In this document: positions 9,207 through 19,279 of the stretch, piece after piece
How positions within the stretch are numbered: the stretch's first letter is position 1
Layout of the letters: every line of letters starts with the position of its first letter
Assembly (NCBI GenBank): GCA_014379965.1
Contig: JACMKU010000211.1
Coordinates: forward strand, 1 to 64,000
Direction: 5' to 3'
Source of the DNA: Chitinophagaceae bacterium
GTDB taxonomy: Bacteria; Bacteroidota; Bacteroidia; Chitinophagales; Chitinophagaceae
DNA length: 64,000 nucleotides
Position numbers and translations under genes: made by a program
Notes under the pieces: generated by a model
What the model saw: only the letters and a program-made list of their open reading frames with translations
Told to the model about the DNA's origin: nothing
The model's database searches: none

Positions 9207-10652
9207 ATGGCCGCGCATTTTGGTATGATAGGCTTGGGAACAATGGGTAGTAACCTCGTATTGAATGTGGCAGATCATGGATTTGAAGCCTGCGGTTATG
9301 ACCGTGATCCTGCACAACAGAAGAAGCTTATGGAAGAAGCGGGTGACAGGCCCGTAACGACTGCTGCTACTTTGCCCGATTTCGTTAAAGCTCTAAAGAC
9401 ACCGAGGGTGATCATGCTGCTGGTGCCAGCTGGTAAGATTGTAGATAATGTGATAAACGATTTGTTGCCATTGGTACAGAAAGGAGACATCATCATTGAT
9501 GGAGGAAATTCACACTTCGTGGATACTGATAGGCGATATCTCTTGTTACAAAATTCCGGCGTTCATTTCATTGGAATGGGGGTAAGTGGTGGTGAGGAAG
9601 GCGCGCGATTAGGTCCAAGCCTGATGCCTGGAGGCAACAAAGAAAGTTATGAATTGGTAAAGGATGTCCTGAGTGCAATAGCCGCGAAGACGGATGAAGG
9701 TCCCTGCGTAGCATTCATTGGAAATACAGCGGCAGGTCACTATACCAAGATGGTGCACAATGGTATCGAATATGCCATGATGCAGCTGATCAGCGAAGTG
9801 TATGGTATTCTCAAATCCGCTGGTCAGTTAAGCAATACAGAATTTCATGAATTGTTCAAGAGCTGGAATAAGTCGGTGCTTCAATCTTTCCTCATTGAAA
9901 TCACCGCGGATATCTTCCTGAAGAAGGATGAAGAATTGAAGGAAGACCTGGTGGACTTCATACTTGACAAGGCCAAACAGAAAGGCACAGGGATGTGGAC
10001 GAGCCAGAGTGCGATGGACCTCAATGTATCCATTCCAACGATCGACGCTGCGGTGAGCATGCGTTATTTATCTGCTCTGAAAGATGAAAGGGTAAAGAAC
10101 AGTAAACTATATCCTGTCTCAGGCAACGGAAAGGTCGGATCGAAGGAACAGTTAATTGCTCTATGCCAAAACGCATTACATTTTGGATTTCTACTTTCTT
10201 ACGGTCAGGGTTTGCAGCTATTAAATGTAGCGTCGGCTCAATACAACTACGCTATCGACATCGCGGAGATAATTAGGGTATGGAAAGGAGGTTGCATAAT
10301 CAGGTCTGGGCTGTTGAATGATCTTCGGAAGGCGTACCTGCAGGAAAAAACCCTGTCAAACATAATCTCATCACCCTTATTTGTGCCAGTGCTGGTTTCA
10401 CTAAGGAAAGACGTAGCCGCGCTGGTCAAAGTCGCCATCGATCACCAGCTTCCTTTAGCTTCGCTAAGCGCGTCATTAAATTATTTTGATGCGTATATTA
10501 CGGGCCGCCTCCCCGCGAATCTGATCCAGGCGCAGCGGGATTTCTTTGGCGCGCATACATACGAAAGACTCGACAAGGAAGGAGTTTTTCACACGGAGTG
10601 GGTGGACAAACCTCCGGTAGTAACGTCAACGCAAAAACCGAAAGAGGAGTAA
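9207..10652 (+). CDS. gnd: 6-phosphogluconate dehydrogenase (decarboxylating)
   Basis: Oxidises 6-phosphogluconate to ribulose 5-phosphate and CO2 with reduction of NAD(P). From the ATG at 9207 it has 481 residues, the usual long-form length; an upstream in-frame start at 9156 only adds an unrelated peptide. The Rossmann motif GLGTMGSN is at 9-16. Family signatures IGMGVSGGEEGARLGPSLMP, HYTKMVHNGIEYAMMQLI and KGTGMWTSQSAMDL are present, and the C-terminal tail contains the dimer-tail region. It is the first gene of a gnd-zwf-pgl operon with a 7-base gap to zwf, so the whole oxidative pentose phosphate branch is made from one transcript. Confidence 0.96.
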   Translation: MAAHFGMIGLGTMGSNLVLNVADHGFEACGYDRDPAQQKKLMEEAGDRPVTTAATLPDFVKALKTPRVIMLLVPAGKIVDNVINDLLPLVQKGDIIIDGGNSHFVDTDRRYLLLQNSGVHFIGMGVSGGEEGARLGPSLMPGGNKESYELVKDVLSAIAAKTDEGPCVAFIGNTAAGHYTKMVHNGIEYAMMQLISEVYGILKSAGQLSNTEFHELFKSWNKSVLQSFLIEITADIFLKKDEELKEDLVDFILDKAKQKGTGMWTSQSAMDLNVSIPTIDAAVSMRYLSALKDERVKNSKLYPVSGNGKVGSKEQLIALCQNALHFGFLLSYGQGLQLLNVASAQYNYAIDIAEIIRVWKGGCIIRSGLLNDLRKAYLQEKTLSNIISSPLFVPVLVSLRKDVAALVKVAIDHQLPLASLSASLNYFDAYITGRLPANLIQAQRDFFGAHTYERLDKEGVFHTEWVDKPPVVTSTQKPKEE

Positions 10653-10659
10653 CCGATTT

Positions 10660-12195
10660 ATGAAAGAGAAAAAACTTGCCGCCGCCAACATCGTCATATT
10701 TGGAGGAAAGGGTGATCTGGCCTGGAGAAAACTTATTCCCGCCTTTTATCATTTATTCATTGGAGGTTTCCTTCCCGACAAATTCGCAATATATGGCGTA
10801 CACTATGAGAAGATGAAAGAGAAAGATTACGAGTTACACCTACTGGAAGGAATCAACGAGTTCTCGCGTACGGGCAAGGCTGACAAAAAACAGTGGGCGA
10901 AGTTTGTCGAAAGTGTATTTTATTTCGAGGGCGACTTCACTGCAGAGGATACTTATCGCCGCATGAGCGACCGCCTGGCCGCAAACGACAAGGCCTGGAG
11001 GGTGCGGGCGGTGCGTGTTTTCTATTATTCAGTTGCGCCACGCTTTATAGAGCCCATTTCCTTATGGCTCGCCACTTTTCATCTCGCATCGGATACCAAT
11101 AACGACAGGATTGTCGTGGAGAAACCTTTCGGAAATGATCTCCCCACGGCGAGAGAGTTGAATAAACTACTTACCAATCATTTTAAGGAAAAACAGATCT
11201 ATAGAATTGACCATTACCTCGGCAAAGAGACTGTTCAAAACCTGATGGCATTCCGCTTTGCCAATATCGTGTATGAGTCGATATGGAACAACAACTTCAT
11301 CGAACATGTACAAATAACAGTCGCTGAAAACATCGGTGTTGGTAGCCGTGGTAACTATTATGAGCAGGCGGGTGCGCTGCGCGATATGATCCAGAATCAT
11401 TTGCTTCAGCTCCTATGCGTGACTGCCATGGAGCCCCCGGTGACACTAGAGGCTGAGGATGTGAGGAGCAAGAAAGTGGATGTACTGAAAGCCATACGTC
11501 CTTTTACAAAAAAGGATATTTCGCAGCAGGTGATAAGGGGACAGTATGGTGAAGGGAAGCTGAACGGCAAGAAGCAAAGGGGCTACAGACAGGAGAAAAA
11601 CGTAAATCCAAAATCAAATACAGAGACGTTCGTCGCGATGAAGCTGTTCATAGACAATTGGCGCTGGAAGAATGTTCCCTTTTACCTTCGAACCGGCAAA
11701 TGCCTGGCAAAGACCACATCGCTCATCGTGATTCAATTCAAACAGGTGCCGCATAGCCTGTTCAGTTCAAAAGTGATGTCGGACACCCGACCAAATCAAC
11801 TCATCACCAGTATTCAGCCGGAGATGGAGACCACACTTCTTTTTCATGCTAAAGAACCGGGAGTTCAGTTGCGCATAAGGCCCGTGGAGATGGACTTTAC
11901 ATACAAAGAAAACTATGATACTCCTGTACCCGAGGCATACGAGACACTACTGCTCGAGGTGTTGGAAGGAGACGCGACTTTGTTCATGCGTGCAGACCAG
12001 GTAGAAGAAGCATGGAGAGTGGTAACTCCGATATTAGAAGCCTGGAAGAAACCCCCTGCACCCCGGTTCCCTAACTATGAGCCCGGTAGTTGGGGGCCGA
12101 AAGCTGCCGATGACTTGATCAAGCCTGAAGGCTGTACATGGACACTACTCCCAGAAAACGGCCCCGCGAAAACTTCAACGAAGAAAGCTAAATGA
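10660..12195 (+). CDS. zwf: Glucose-6-phosphate 1-dehydrogenase
   Basis: Oxidises glucose 6-phosphate to 6-phosphoglucono-lactone, making NADPH. It has 511 residues, normal for the family. The coenzyme motif reads GGKGDLAWRKL at about 15-25, whereas most homologues have GASGDLxxRKL; the Lys-Gly and Trp changes are noticeable. EKPFG is at 154-158 and the active-site signature RIDHYLGKE at 182-190 with the catalytic His185. The substrate-binding YRIDHYLGKE and FRFAN stretches are intact, so the enzyme should be active. A Lys-rich tail ends the protein. Its TGA stop overlaps the ATG of pgl. Confidence 0.96.
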   Translation: MKEKKLAAANIVIFGGKGDLAWRKLIPAFYHLFIGGFLPDKFAIYGVHYEKMKEKDYELHLLEGINEFSRTGKADKKQWAKFVESVFYFEGDFTAEDTYRRMSDRLAANDKAWRVRAVRVFYYSVAPRFIEPISLWLATFHLASDTNNDRIVVEKPFGNDLPTARELNKLLTNHFKEKQIYRIDHYLGKETVQNLMAFRFANIVYESIWNNNFIEHVQITVAENIGVGSRGNYYEQAGALRDMIQNHLLQLLCVTAMEPPVTLEAEDVRSKKVDVLKAIRPFTKKDISQQVIRGQYGEGKLNGKKQRGYRQEKNVNPKSNTETFVAMKLFIDNWRWKNVPFYLRTGKCLAKTTSLIVIQFKQVPHSLFSSKVMSDTRPNQLITSIQPEMETTLLFHAKEPGVQLRIRPVEMDFTYKENYDTPVPEAYETLLLEVLEGDATLFMRADQVEEAWRVVTPILEAWKKPPAPRFPNYEPGSWGPKAADDLIKPEGCTWTLLPENGPAKTSTKKAK

Positions 12196-12911
12196 AAAAT
12201 TCACCACAAAGGACCGTTTGGAAAGATATTAAGGCGATGAGCATGGCTGCGGCCCATTCTTTCGTGACCGATTGCCACCAGTCAATCGCAAGCCACGGAA
12301 AATTCGTCGTCGCGTTGTCGGGAGGGAATACACCAAGGCGTTTCTTTGAATTGCTTGCGACGCAGGAATTCTCAAGAAACATTCCGTGGAAGAAAGTATT
12401 CCTATTCTGGAGCGATGAACGCTTCGTATCACATTCGTCACCCGACAGCAATTATAACCTCGCAAGGAAATCGCTGCTCGACCGCATCGACATCCCTCCG
12501 GGAAATGTTTTCCCTGTGCCTGTAAGCGGCGATCCCGAGGAAAGTGCGAGACAATATGAACAGACGATCAGGAAATTCTTCGACAACAAGCCTGCAAGCT
12601 TCGACTGGGTTCTGCTTGGAACGGGAAAGGATGGGCATACCGCCTCGCTATTCCCAAATACACCGGTGCTCATTGAAAACAGGAAACTCATCAAGCAGGT
12701 TTGGGTGGAAGAAAAACAGGCGTGGCGTATCACTTTTACTTATCCTCTCATCAACAGGGCGCGGCAAATCATTATTCTTGTCTCAGGCAAGGAGAAGGAG
12801 CATGTAGTAAGCGCTGTGTTTACCAAGCGGTCGAGAAAGATCTTTCCCGTGCAATACGTGCAGCCGGAGAGATCGCTTTGGATAATGGATGAAGATGCAG
12901 CCGGAGTTTAG
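12192..12911 (+). CDS. pgl: 6-phosphogluconolactonase
   Basis: Hydrolyses 6-phosphogluconolactone to 6-phosphogluconate, the step between Zwf and Gnd. The 239-residue protein is of the DevB/SOL type, related to glucosamine-6-phosphate isomerases. Signatures are ALSGGNTPRRFFELL near the N-terminus, FLFWSDERFVSHSSPDSNY, and the LLGTGKDGHTASLFP loop. The ATG overlaps the zwf stop codon (ATGA), indicating translational coupling in the operon. A GTTGATT-word repeat follows directly after the stop. Confidence 0.94.
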   Translation: MKNSPQRTVWKDIKAMSMAAAHSFVTDCHQSIASHGKFVVALSGGNTPRRFFELLATQEFSRNIPWKKVFLFWSDERFVSHSSPDSNYNLARKSLLDRIDIPPGNVFPVPVSGDPEESARQYEQTIRKFFDNKPASFDWVLLGTGKDGHTASLFPNTPVLIENRKLIKQVWVEEKQAWRITFTYPLINRARQIIILVSGKEKEHVVSAVFTKRSRKIFPVQYVQPERSLWIMDEDAAGV

Positions 12912-13048
12912 TTGAGTGGTTGATTGAGTTTATTAAGTTGATTAGGACAAACCAGTATGGGTGAAGAAATCTCTTGGCGGCTTTGCGAAACTTTGCGGCT
13001 TTGCGAGAAACCTTTCTCTGCGCCTCCGCGCCTCTGCGTGAACCTGGT
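12911..13048. repeat. GTTGATT words followed by CTTTGCG words
   Basis: Two word families lie side by side. Positions 12911-12949 carry GTTGATT-type words as at 24682 and 28948. Positions 12971-13045 carry CTTTGCGG, CTTTGCGA, CTCTGCGC and CTCCGCGC words like the arms at 53342 and 53763. No complementary arm was found here. Confidence 0.75.
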
Positions 13049-13071
13049 ATTCTTTTTGAAATTCTTTCGGC

Positions 13072-13650
13072 ATGGCAACATTATCCGGAAAGAAAGTAGC
13101 AATCCTCACTGAAAGTGGTTTCGAAGAAGTAGAACTCACCAGTCCCAAGAAGGAATTGGAAGCTGCAGGTGCGGAAGTCCACATCGTTTCTCCACAGAAA
13201 GACATCGTGAAAGGCTGGAATCATGATCATTGGTCTATCGAACTAAAGGTCGACGTCGTTCTCGATGACGCTAACCCTGAAGACTATGATGCATTAGTAA
13301 TACCGGGAGGTGTCATCAATCCAGATAAGATGCGTGCCAATAAGGCTTGTGTGGAATTTGCGCAACATTTCCTCGAGAATGGAAAGCCCGTTGCGGCCAT
13401 TTGTCACGGCCCTCAGCTATTGATCGAAACCGGGCTTGTAAATGGTCGTAACATGACCTCCTATGCTTCGATAAAAACAGACCTGGTCAATGCAGGCGCG
13501 CTATGGGCCGATAAAGAAGTAGTAACCGACAACGGTCTCGTCACCAGCCGTAGTCCAAAGGATCTTCCAGCTTTCAATAAGAAAATGATCGAAGAGATCA
13601 GGGAAGGCAAACATTCACCCGCAAAGTATACCCCGACTCCGTCTCATTAG
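13072..13650 (+). CDS. DJ-1/PfpI family protein (YhbO-like)
   Basis: A 192-residue type 1 glutamine-amidotransferase-like protein of the PfpI/YhbO group. Members are stress-induced and have been described as proteases, chaperones or deglycases; the activity here is open. The nucleophile elbow is AICHGPQLL with Cys111 and His112, and the conserved acidic residue lies in SGFEEVEL near residue 18. The stretch DYDALVIPGG (71-80) precedes the elbow as expected. A rho-independent terminator follows at 13680-13703. The next gene is a CsbD-like stress protein, which fits a stress context. Confidence 0.9.
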   Translation: MATLSGKKVAILTESGFEEVELTSPKKELEAAGAEVHIVSPQKDIVKGWNHDHWSIELKVDVVLDDANPEDYDALVIPGGVINPDKMRANKACVEFAQHFLENGKPVAAICHGPQLLIETGLVNGRNMTSYASIKTDLVNAGALWADKEVVTDNGLVTSRSPKDLPAFNKKMIEEIREGKHSPAKYTPTPSH

Positions 13651-13679
13651 CAGGAGTTGTCATTATATATATACCAGTT

Positions 13680-13703
13680 AAACCACCCAAAGGGTGGTTT
13701 TTT
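13680..13703 (+). terminator. Rho-independent terminator after the pfpI-type gene
   Basis: AACCACCC-AAA-GGGTGGTT stem followed by a run of T. Confidence 0.88.
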
Positions 13704-13756
13704 ATGTTCGGATCAGTGATGGCTTGAATATTGCCGCTCAATAGGAAAACCTATTC

Positions 13757-13969
13757 ATGGGATCTACACTAAATCTTAAAGCGCCGTGGGAAAAGGTAAA
13801 AGAATTATTGAAAGAGAACGACCATACTCTCACAGACGACGATCTTAGGTATACGCCGGGCCAGGAGGATGAATTGCTAGGGCGTCTGCAGGAAAAGATG
13901 AAGAAAGACAAACAGGCTGTGAAGGAATACATCGAAAGCATCTCTTCCAATTCTGCGAAGGCTTCCTAA
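13757..13969 (+). CDS. CsbD-like small stress protein
   Basis: A 70-residue highly charged, hydrophilic protein that resembles the CsbD family, whose members are induced by general stress and have no known activity. The opening LNLKAPWEKVKELLKE and the segment ELLGRLQEKMKKDKQ with predicted helices match the family's look and length. No signal peptide or membrane segment is seen. It converges on the DUF421 gene with a 4-base gap. Confidence 0.72.
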   Translation: MGSTLNLKAPWEKVKELLKENDHTLTDDDLRYTPGQEDELLGRLQEKMKKDKQAVKEYIESISSNSAKAS

Positions 13970-13973
13970 TCTT

Positions 13974-14672
13974 TCAGCTTATCCTTCGCTTATTGATCGC
14001 CTTCACCCACAATTCCTTTTTGCATTCCGGGCATTGGTGTCGTGCAGAGGGGACGAGTTTTTCGGTGTAACCACAAAAAGAACAGGCATATTGATCTTCC
14101 TTACTGATCTTCTTTAACTGGCCGTTGATGCTATCGGGCATGATAGGTAAACCATACTTTACCTCTTTGTCTTCATAGAAAAAAACACTGATCCCTCCAT
14201 TCGTCTCGATGATAGCTTTCTCTACCTGGCCCAGGTGTGAGACACCATTCAATCGGAGTTCCGCGAAGAATTCATCCTGGCCCAGTGGCTCCTTTTTAAA
14301 ATTTTCAATGGCGAATTTGCCCTTTTCCACGAGGCAAACGGGTTTTCCCTCCACAAGATGTTCGACTTTCTTGTTTCGTCCGACCATATGGGTTACGAAA
14401 ATGTATAAGCCAATAACGATCGCAAACACTATCAAAGCTGGAAGAAGTCCAACATCCTTATAAAACATCGGGTCGCCGGCTGCGGATCCGAGGCCGATGA
14501 TCACTACAAGTTCAAATACAGATAATTGTTTAACGCCCCTTTTTCCAAGGATACTAAGTCCAATTAGAATAACAGTGAACATGAACAGCGTCCGAAACGA
14601 TACCTCGAGCAGGAAACTCCAATCCTCGCCGCCGAGAAGAAACTCCTTCCATATGATCTTGAGTAAATCCAT
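13974..14672 (-). CDS. DUF421 (YetF/YcaP) membrane protein with C-terminal zinc ribbon
   Basis: A 232-residue membrane protein of the DUF421 family, function unknown. About three membrane segments lie in residues 20-100, with the conserved LSILGKRGVKQLSVFELV loop. The soluble DUF421 domain follows (NLKKEPL-like region, ELRLNGVSHLGQVEKAI, then FFYEDKEV). After the usual domain end there is a short ribbon with CSFCGY and CPECKK, two CxxC pairs about 18 residues apart, which looks like a rubredoxin-type metal site. The start lies 2 bases after the icmF stop, so both are probably on one transcript. Confidence 0.82.
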   Translation of the reverse strand: MDLLKIIWKEFLLGGEDWSFLLEVSFRTLFMFTVILIGLSILGKRGVKQLSVFELVVIIGLGSAAGDPMFYKDVGLLPALIVFAIVIGLYIFVTHMVGRNKKVEHLVEGKPVCLVEKGKFAIENFKKEPLGQDEFFAELRLNGVSHLGQVEKAIIETNGGISVFFYEDKEVKYGLPIMPDSINGQLKKISKEDQYACSFCGYTEKLVPSARHQCPECKKELWVKAINKRRIS

Positions 14673-14674
14673 CG

Positions 14675-17600
14675 TTACATATTTCTTCGATATTGACCGC
14701 CTACCTCATACAATGCGTGAGTGATCTGTCCTAGGGAACAATACCGTGTAGTCTCCATCAGCTCTTCAAAAAGATTGCCATTCTTTATAGCCACTTCTTG
14801 CAGGCGCTTTAGCATCTCTTTCGATTTGCCCTCGTTGCGTTGCTGGAATAAGCGAAGATTCTGAATCTGTCGCTCCTTTTCTTCGGTTGTACTCCTGATG
14901 ACTTCGGAAGGTATAATAGTTGGTGAACCTTTTTTATTAAGAAATGTGTTCACGCCGATCAAGGGTAATTCGCCCGTGTGTTTCTGGTGTTCATAGAAAA
15001 GGCTTTCTTCCTGTATCTTATTTCGCTGATACATTCTCTCCATCGCACCGAGTACGCCGCCGCGGTCGGAGATACGATCGAATTCGGTGAGTACCGCCTC
15101 TTCTACTAGGTCGGTTAATTCTTCAATGGCGAAACTGCCCTGGTTGATGTTCTCCGTCTTCGCAGTGCCAAGTTCACGGTTTATGATCAATTGGATTGCC
15201 ATAGCTCTTCTAACACTTTCTTCTGTTGGCGTGGTGATCGCTTCATCATACGCGTTTGTATGAAGGGAATTGCAATTGTCATAGATCGCATAGAGTGCCT
15301 GTAGCGTAGTACGGATATCGTTAAAGTCAATTTCCTGTGCGTGTAGACTCCTGCCGGAAGTCTGGATGTGATACTTCAACATCTGGCTGCGTTTGTTGGC
15401 CTTGTACTTATATCGCATCGCCTTTGCCCAGATGCGTCGCGCCACACGGCCAATCACACTGTATTCGGGGTCCATTCCGTTACTAAAGAAGAAAGAAAGA
15501 TTAGGCGCGAACTCATCGATGTTCATGCCGCGACTCAGGTAATATTCAACATAGGTAAACCCATTAGATAAAGTAAATGCTAGTTGCGTAATTGGGTTCG
15601 CGCCAGCCTCGGCAATATGATAGCCGCTGATGGACACACTATAGAAGTTACGCACCTTGTTTTCTATAAAGTATTCCTGCACATCACCCATCAGTTTCAA
15701 GGCAAACTCGGTTGAGAATATGCAAGTGTTCTGTGCCTGGTCTTCCTTAAGGATATCAGCCTGCACGGTGCCTCTTACCTGTGATAAAGCTTCTGATTTT
15801 ACCTTCCCATACTCCTCGCCTGGAAGGATATCGGCACCTGATAATCCAAGCAGTCTAAGTCCTAGTCCACTGTTGCCCGCGGGAAGCTCACCCTCCAATA
15901 CTTTTTCAAGAATTCCTGTATTTGTTTTGGCTTGGGTTATATCTCCCGCATAGGTCGGCCTTGCCACGCCTCCGTACTTTTTCTCAAACGCCTGACTTAC
16001 CAGGTCCCATTTTCCATTAGCCTCAAGCCATTTCTCACACTGCTGATCGATGGCGGCATTCATGAAGAAAGCCAATAGCATCGGGGCCGGACCATTGATC
16101 GTCATGCTGACGGATGTCCGAGGATCACAAAGATCGAAGCCGCTATATAGTTTCTTCGCATCATCCACCGTGGCGATGCTCACTCCGCTGTTGCCAACTT
16201 TGCCGTATATATCAGGACGATGATCGGGATCTTCTCCATATAGTGTCACGCTATCGAATGCGGTCGACAATCGTTTAGCCGGTTGGTCCACGGATACATA
16301 ATGAAATCTCCTGTTGGTTCTCTCGGGGCCGCCCTCGCCTGCAAACATTCGCGTTGGATCTTCGCCTTCACGTTTCAAAGGAAACACACCTGCAGTAAAA
16401 GGGAAATGACCGGGCACGTTCTCTTGCGATTCCCACGTCAGAATGTCGCCCCAGTCTTTATATTTCGGCAGAACCACCTTTGGAATACGTGTTCCGCTCA
16501 GGCTCTTTGTGAACATCGGCTGCCTGATGACCTTCTCACGCACCGTATACTCATAGAAATCCTTGCCGTATTCTTTGAGTTTATCGTCCCATCCCAGGAG
16601 CAGCTTGCGACTTACAGGGGAAAGTTGCTCCATGAGCGTATCGATATGCTGCTGGACCGTTTCAATTGACTCGGCACTCGCCGTCGAAGGTTTTTCGCCT
16701 TCTGGCGCCTTCGGCAATTCTTTGAAGATTTCGAGTGCACCATGCAGTCGGTATATTTTCGACGCAATGGAGGCCTGTTCCTTTACCTGGCTGTCGTAGC
16801 TCCTGTTGTTCTCCGTGATCTCTGACAGGTAACGGACACGACTCGGCGGAATGATCGCAGGAGAAACTGAAGCCGACTCGGGAAACTGATATTCGCCGAA
16901 GCGACACTTCGTCTTCTTCTCGATCTTTTCGACCAGCGACTGAAACAATCGATTCACTCCTTCGTCGTTGAACTTACTCGCCATAGTACCGATAATCGGT
17001 AGCTCATCGTCTTTGGCGGAAAACATCTGGTGATTGCGCTTATACTGTTTACGTACATCGGCGAGGGCATCCAAAGCTCCGGCCTTGTCAAACTTATTTA
17101 TACAGACAATGTCTGCATAATCGAGCATGTTTATCTTTTCCAATTGCGATGCCGCCCCATATTCAGGAGTCATCACATACATGCTGACATCGCAGTGATC
17201 GAGAATGGAAGCATCACTCTGCCCCACTCCCGCCGATTCGAGGATTATGAAATCATAGCCAGCCTGTATGCAAATATCTATGGCCTCCTGGACGTGTGAA
17301 CTGAGTGCAGTATTATCATCTCGGGTTGCGAGACTCCGCATATAGGCACGGGGATGCGAGATGGAATTCATACGGATCCTGTCTCCAAGCAGCGCTCCAC
17401 CTGTCTTCTTCTTGGAGGGATCTACCGATACAACAGCAATAGTCTTTTCCTTAAAGTTTTGCAGGAAGCGCCTAACGATCTCATCGGTAACACTGCTCTT
17501 GCCAGCACCACCAGTGCCCGTGATACCAAGAACGGGCGGCTTGTTGGTAACCGCAACTGCCTTTTCGCCGTTGAGTGGATTGCCGTTCTCGGCATTAGTT

Positions 17601-18103
17601 ATTTGCCGGGCGATCATCCTGATATCTTTCGCTTCCTCCAGCTTTAGCTCCATTTTATATTCTGCCTTGCCGTTAAGCTGTACATCGCAAAAACTGATCA
17701 ACTCTTCTATCATTCCTTCCAGTCCAAGTTTCCGCCCGTCGTCAGGGGAATATATCCTCGTGATACCATACTTATGCAACTCTTCAATTTCATCTGGAAG
17801 AATGGTGCCGCCGCCACCGCCGAATATTTTGATATGCCCGCATCCATTCTCATCCAGCAAGTCTTTCATGTATTTGAAAAACTCAACATGTCCTCCCTGA
17901 TAGGAGGTAATGGCTATGCCTTGAACGTCCTCCTCGATGGCCGTCTCAACGATCTCCTTCACGGATCGGTTGTGACCAAGATGGATGATCTCCGCACCTT
18001 TACCCTGCATGATCCTTCGCATGATATTGATGGCAGCGTCGTGGCCGTCGAACAAACTGGCGGCAGTAACGATACGGACTTTATTTACTGGCGTATAACC
18101 CAT
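14675..18103 (-). CDS. icmF: Fused isobutyryl-CoA mutase with G-protein chaperone
   Basis: IcmF interconverts isobutyryl-CoA and n-butyryl-CoA (some members also act on pivalyl- or isovaleryl-CoA) with adenosylcobalamin. At 1142 residues it has the typical fused architecture. First comes the B12-binding domain (about 1-140) with the lower-ligand His21 in SLFDGHDAA and the GGGGG loop near 95-99. Next is a MeaI-type GTPase (about 185-420) with P-loop GTGGAGKSS at 196-204 and base-recognition NKFD. The mutase TIM barrel forms the C-terminal half, with [18 protein letters not shown] and [14 protein letters not shown]. It has its own promoter and is followed by the DUF421 gene. Confidence 0.95.
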   Translation of the reverse strand: MGYTPVNKVRIVTAASLFDGHDAAINIMRRIMQGKGAEIIHLGHNRSVKEIVETAIEEDVQGIAITSYQGGHVEFFKYMKDLLDENGCGHIKIFGGGGGTILPDEIEELHKYGITRIYSPDDGRKLGLEGMIEELISFCDVQLNGKAEYKMELKLEEAKDIRMIARQITNAENGNPLNGEKAVAVTNKPPVLGITGTGGAGKSSVTDEIVRRFLQNFKEKTIAVVSVDPSKKKTGGALLGDRIRMNSISHPRAYMRSLATRDDNTALSSHVQEAIDICIQAGYDFIILESAGVGQSDASILDHCDVSMYVMTPEYGAASQLEKINMLDYADIVCINKFDKAGALDALADVRKQYKRNHQMFSAKDDELPIIGTMASKFNDEGVNRLFQSLVEKIEKKTKCRFGEYQFPESASVSPAIIPPSRVRYLSEITENNRSYDSQVKEQASIASKIYRLHGALEIFKELPKAPEGEKPSTASAESIETVQQHIDTLMEQLSPVSRKLLLGWDDKLKEYGKDFYEYTVREKVIRQPMFTKSLSGTRIPKVVLPKYKDWGDILTWESQENVPGHFPFTAGVFPLKREGEDPTRMFAGEGGPERTNRRFHYVSVDQPAKRLSTAFDSVTLYGEDPDHRPDIYGKVGNSGVSIATVDDAKKLYSGFDLCDPRTSVSMTINGPAPMLLAFFMNAAIDQQCEKWLEANGKWDLVSQAFEKKYGGVARPTYAGDITQAKTNTGILEKVLEGELPAGNSGLGLRLLGLSGADILPGEEYGKVKSEALSQVRGTVQADILKEDQAQNTCIFSTEFALKLMGDVQEYFIENKVRNFYSVSISGYHIAEAGANPITQLAFTLSNGFTYVEYYLSRGMNIDEFAPNLSFFFSNGMDPEYSVIGRVARRIWAKAMRYKYKANKRSQMLKYHIQTSGRSLHAQEIDFNDIRTTLQALYAIYDNCNSLHTNAYDEAITTPTEESVRRAMAIQLIINRELGTAKTENINQGSFAIEELTDLVEEAVLTEFDRISDRGGVLGAMERMYQRNKIQEESLFYEHQKHTGELPLIGVNTFLNKKGSPTIIPSEVIRSTTEEKERQIQNLRLFQQRNEGKSKEMLKRLQEVAIKNGNLFEELMETTRYCSLGQITHALYEVGGQYRRNM

Positions 18104-18122
18104 AGATGAAATTTCTCAACGG

Positions 18123-18153
18123 CAAAACTATTGTAAAATAGCGGCGTTACAAA
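18123..18153 (-). promoter_or_regulatory. Promoter of icmF
   Basis: On the minus strand TTTG (18150-18153), a 19-base spacer, and TAGTTTTG (18123-18130) give a complete Bacteroidota -33/-7 promoter. The predicted leader before the ATG at 18103 is about 16 bases. Confidence 0.65.
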
Positions 18154-18172
18154 CACGCGTTCGTGCCCGCTT

Positions 18173-18317
18173 AATCGTTTAACGTTTAAGGTTTAACGTT
18201 TAACGTTCTCCAATTCGACCCTTCACCCAACCTTCCATCAGCCTTTTTATCGTGCAATAGGGCAAAGCAGCTTCAACCTAAAGAACGTTAAACGTTAAAC
18301 CTTAAACGTTAAACGTC
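18173..18317. repeat. Inverted word repeat (TTTAACG family), copy 1
   Basis: Left arm 18173-18210 reads TTTAACGTTTAACGTTCT at its inner end; right arm 18281-18317 is its reverse complement. The spacer is 70 bases. It lies between the divergent icmF and 18344 genes. The arms match those at 32747-32894 and 49648-49792, while the spacers differ. Confidence 0.9.
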
Positions 18318-18327
18318 AAAGAATATC

Positions 18328-18335
18328 TACTTTTG
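18328..18335 (+). promoter_or_regulatory. -7 box for the 18344 gene
   Basis: TACTTTTG fits TAnnTTTG and ends 8 bases before the ATG at 18344. The -33 position falls in the preceding repeat arm, where no TTG is present. Confidence 0.5.
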
Positions 18336-18343
18336 CCCGCTAT

Positions 18344-19279
18344 ATGCGGAAAGCCTGCCTGATCATAGTTTTCAATCATCGTTACGATAAGAACATACCC
18401 GTGCTCCGTAAGATGTATTCCGGTCGGTTTAGTCATATCTTTTTCCTCGTGCCTTTTTATGATGGAGCCGATCCCGACGTGATCCCGGTTTATGAGAGCT
18501 CGTACTATTTCCAGTCCTTCTTCGCCCAGGGTTTTCACCGGTTCTTTCGTCCAGACTTTACCCATTATGTCTTTGCGGGAGACGATTGTCTACTCAATCC
18601 TGCAATCGACGAAAACAACCTGCTCGACGTGACAGGGATTCCTGATGGTGCCGACTTCATTCCTGAATTCATTGAACTGCATTCGCTGAAGGACGGTGGA
18701 TGGTGGCATACCAAGAAGGCAATAGATTTCTTTCATAACCGGGGCGGTGCCGAAGTGCAGCGCGAATTACCCTCGCGAGAAGAAGCGCTTCGCCGATTCA
18801 ATGCCCACGGGCTCACGATCAAGCCACTGACGCGCGAGAATATTTTCGGGAATAAGAAAATCTCCTTCCTTAATCCTTTGCAATCCTGGATGTATAAACA
18901 ATTTTTCCTCCAGGTAAAATGGAAGAAGTATCGCAAGGATGGACTTATCGAGCTGCCATACCCGGTAGCGGGATCGTATTCTGATATGTTCGTTGTGACA
19001 AAGGATAGCATTTCGGACTTCTGCCGTTATTGCGGCATCCTGGCTGCCGTCGGTTTGTTCGTAGAGCTGGCGATTCCCACGGCTCTTGTATTGTCGTCGA
19101 AAAGAATAGTCCAGGAAAAAGACCTCAGACTGAAAGGCCTGGCGGTGTGGACGCCAGCGGAGGTTGAAACGATAGAGAATAAATTCAATCGTTCCCTCAA
19201 AGACCTCCTCGCAAAATTCCCGGAAGGGCAGTTGTATTATCATCCAGTTAAACTCTCGAAATGGACCAACGACCTATGA
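18344..19279 (+). CDS. Hypothetical protein, possible glycosyltransferase-like fold
   Basis: A 311-residue protein I cannot assign to a family. It has no signal peptide. The opening RKACLIIVFNHRYDKNIPVL (a beta strand and loop), followed by FLVPFYDG and YVFAGDDCLLNP, is laid out like a GT-A glycosyltransferase with an acidic metal motif near residues 78-80. Its stop codon overlaps the start of the STELLO-like gene (ATGA at 19276), so the two are translationally coupled and probably act together on surface or exported glycans. That role is inferred from the neighbour only. Confidence 0.75.
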   Translation: MRKACLIIVFNHRYDKNIPVLRKMYSGRFSHIFFLVPFYDGADPDVIPVYESSYYFQSFFAQGFHRFFRPDFTHYVFAGDDCLLNPAIDENNLLDVTGIPDGADFIPEFIELHSLKDGGWWHTKKAIDFFHNRGGAEVQRELPSREEALRRFNAHGLTIKPLTRENIFGNKKISFLNPLQSWMYKQFFLQVKWKKYRKDGLIELPYPVAGSYSDMFVVTKDSISDFCRYCGILAAVGLFVELAIPTALVLSSKRIVQEKDLRLKGLAVWTPAEVETIENKFNRSLKDLLAKFPEGQLYYHPVKLSKWTNDL

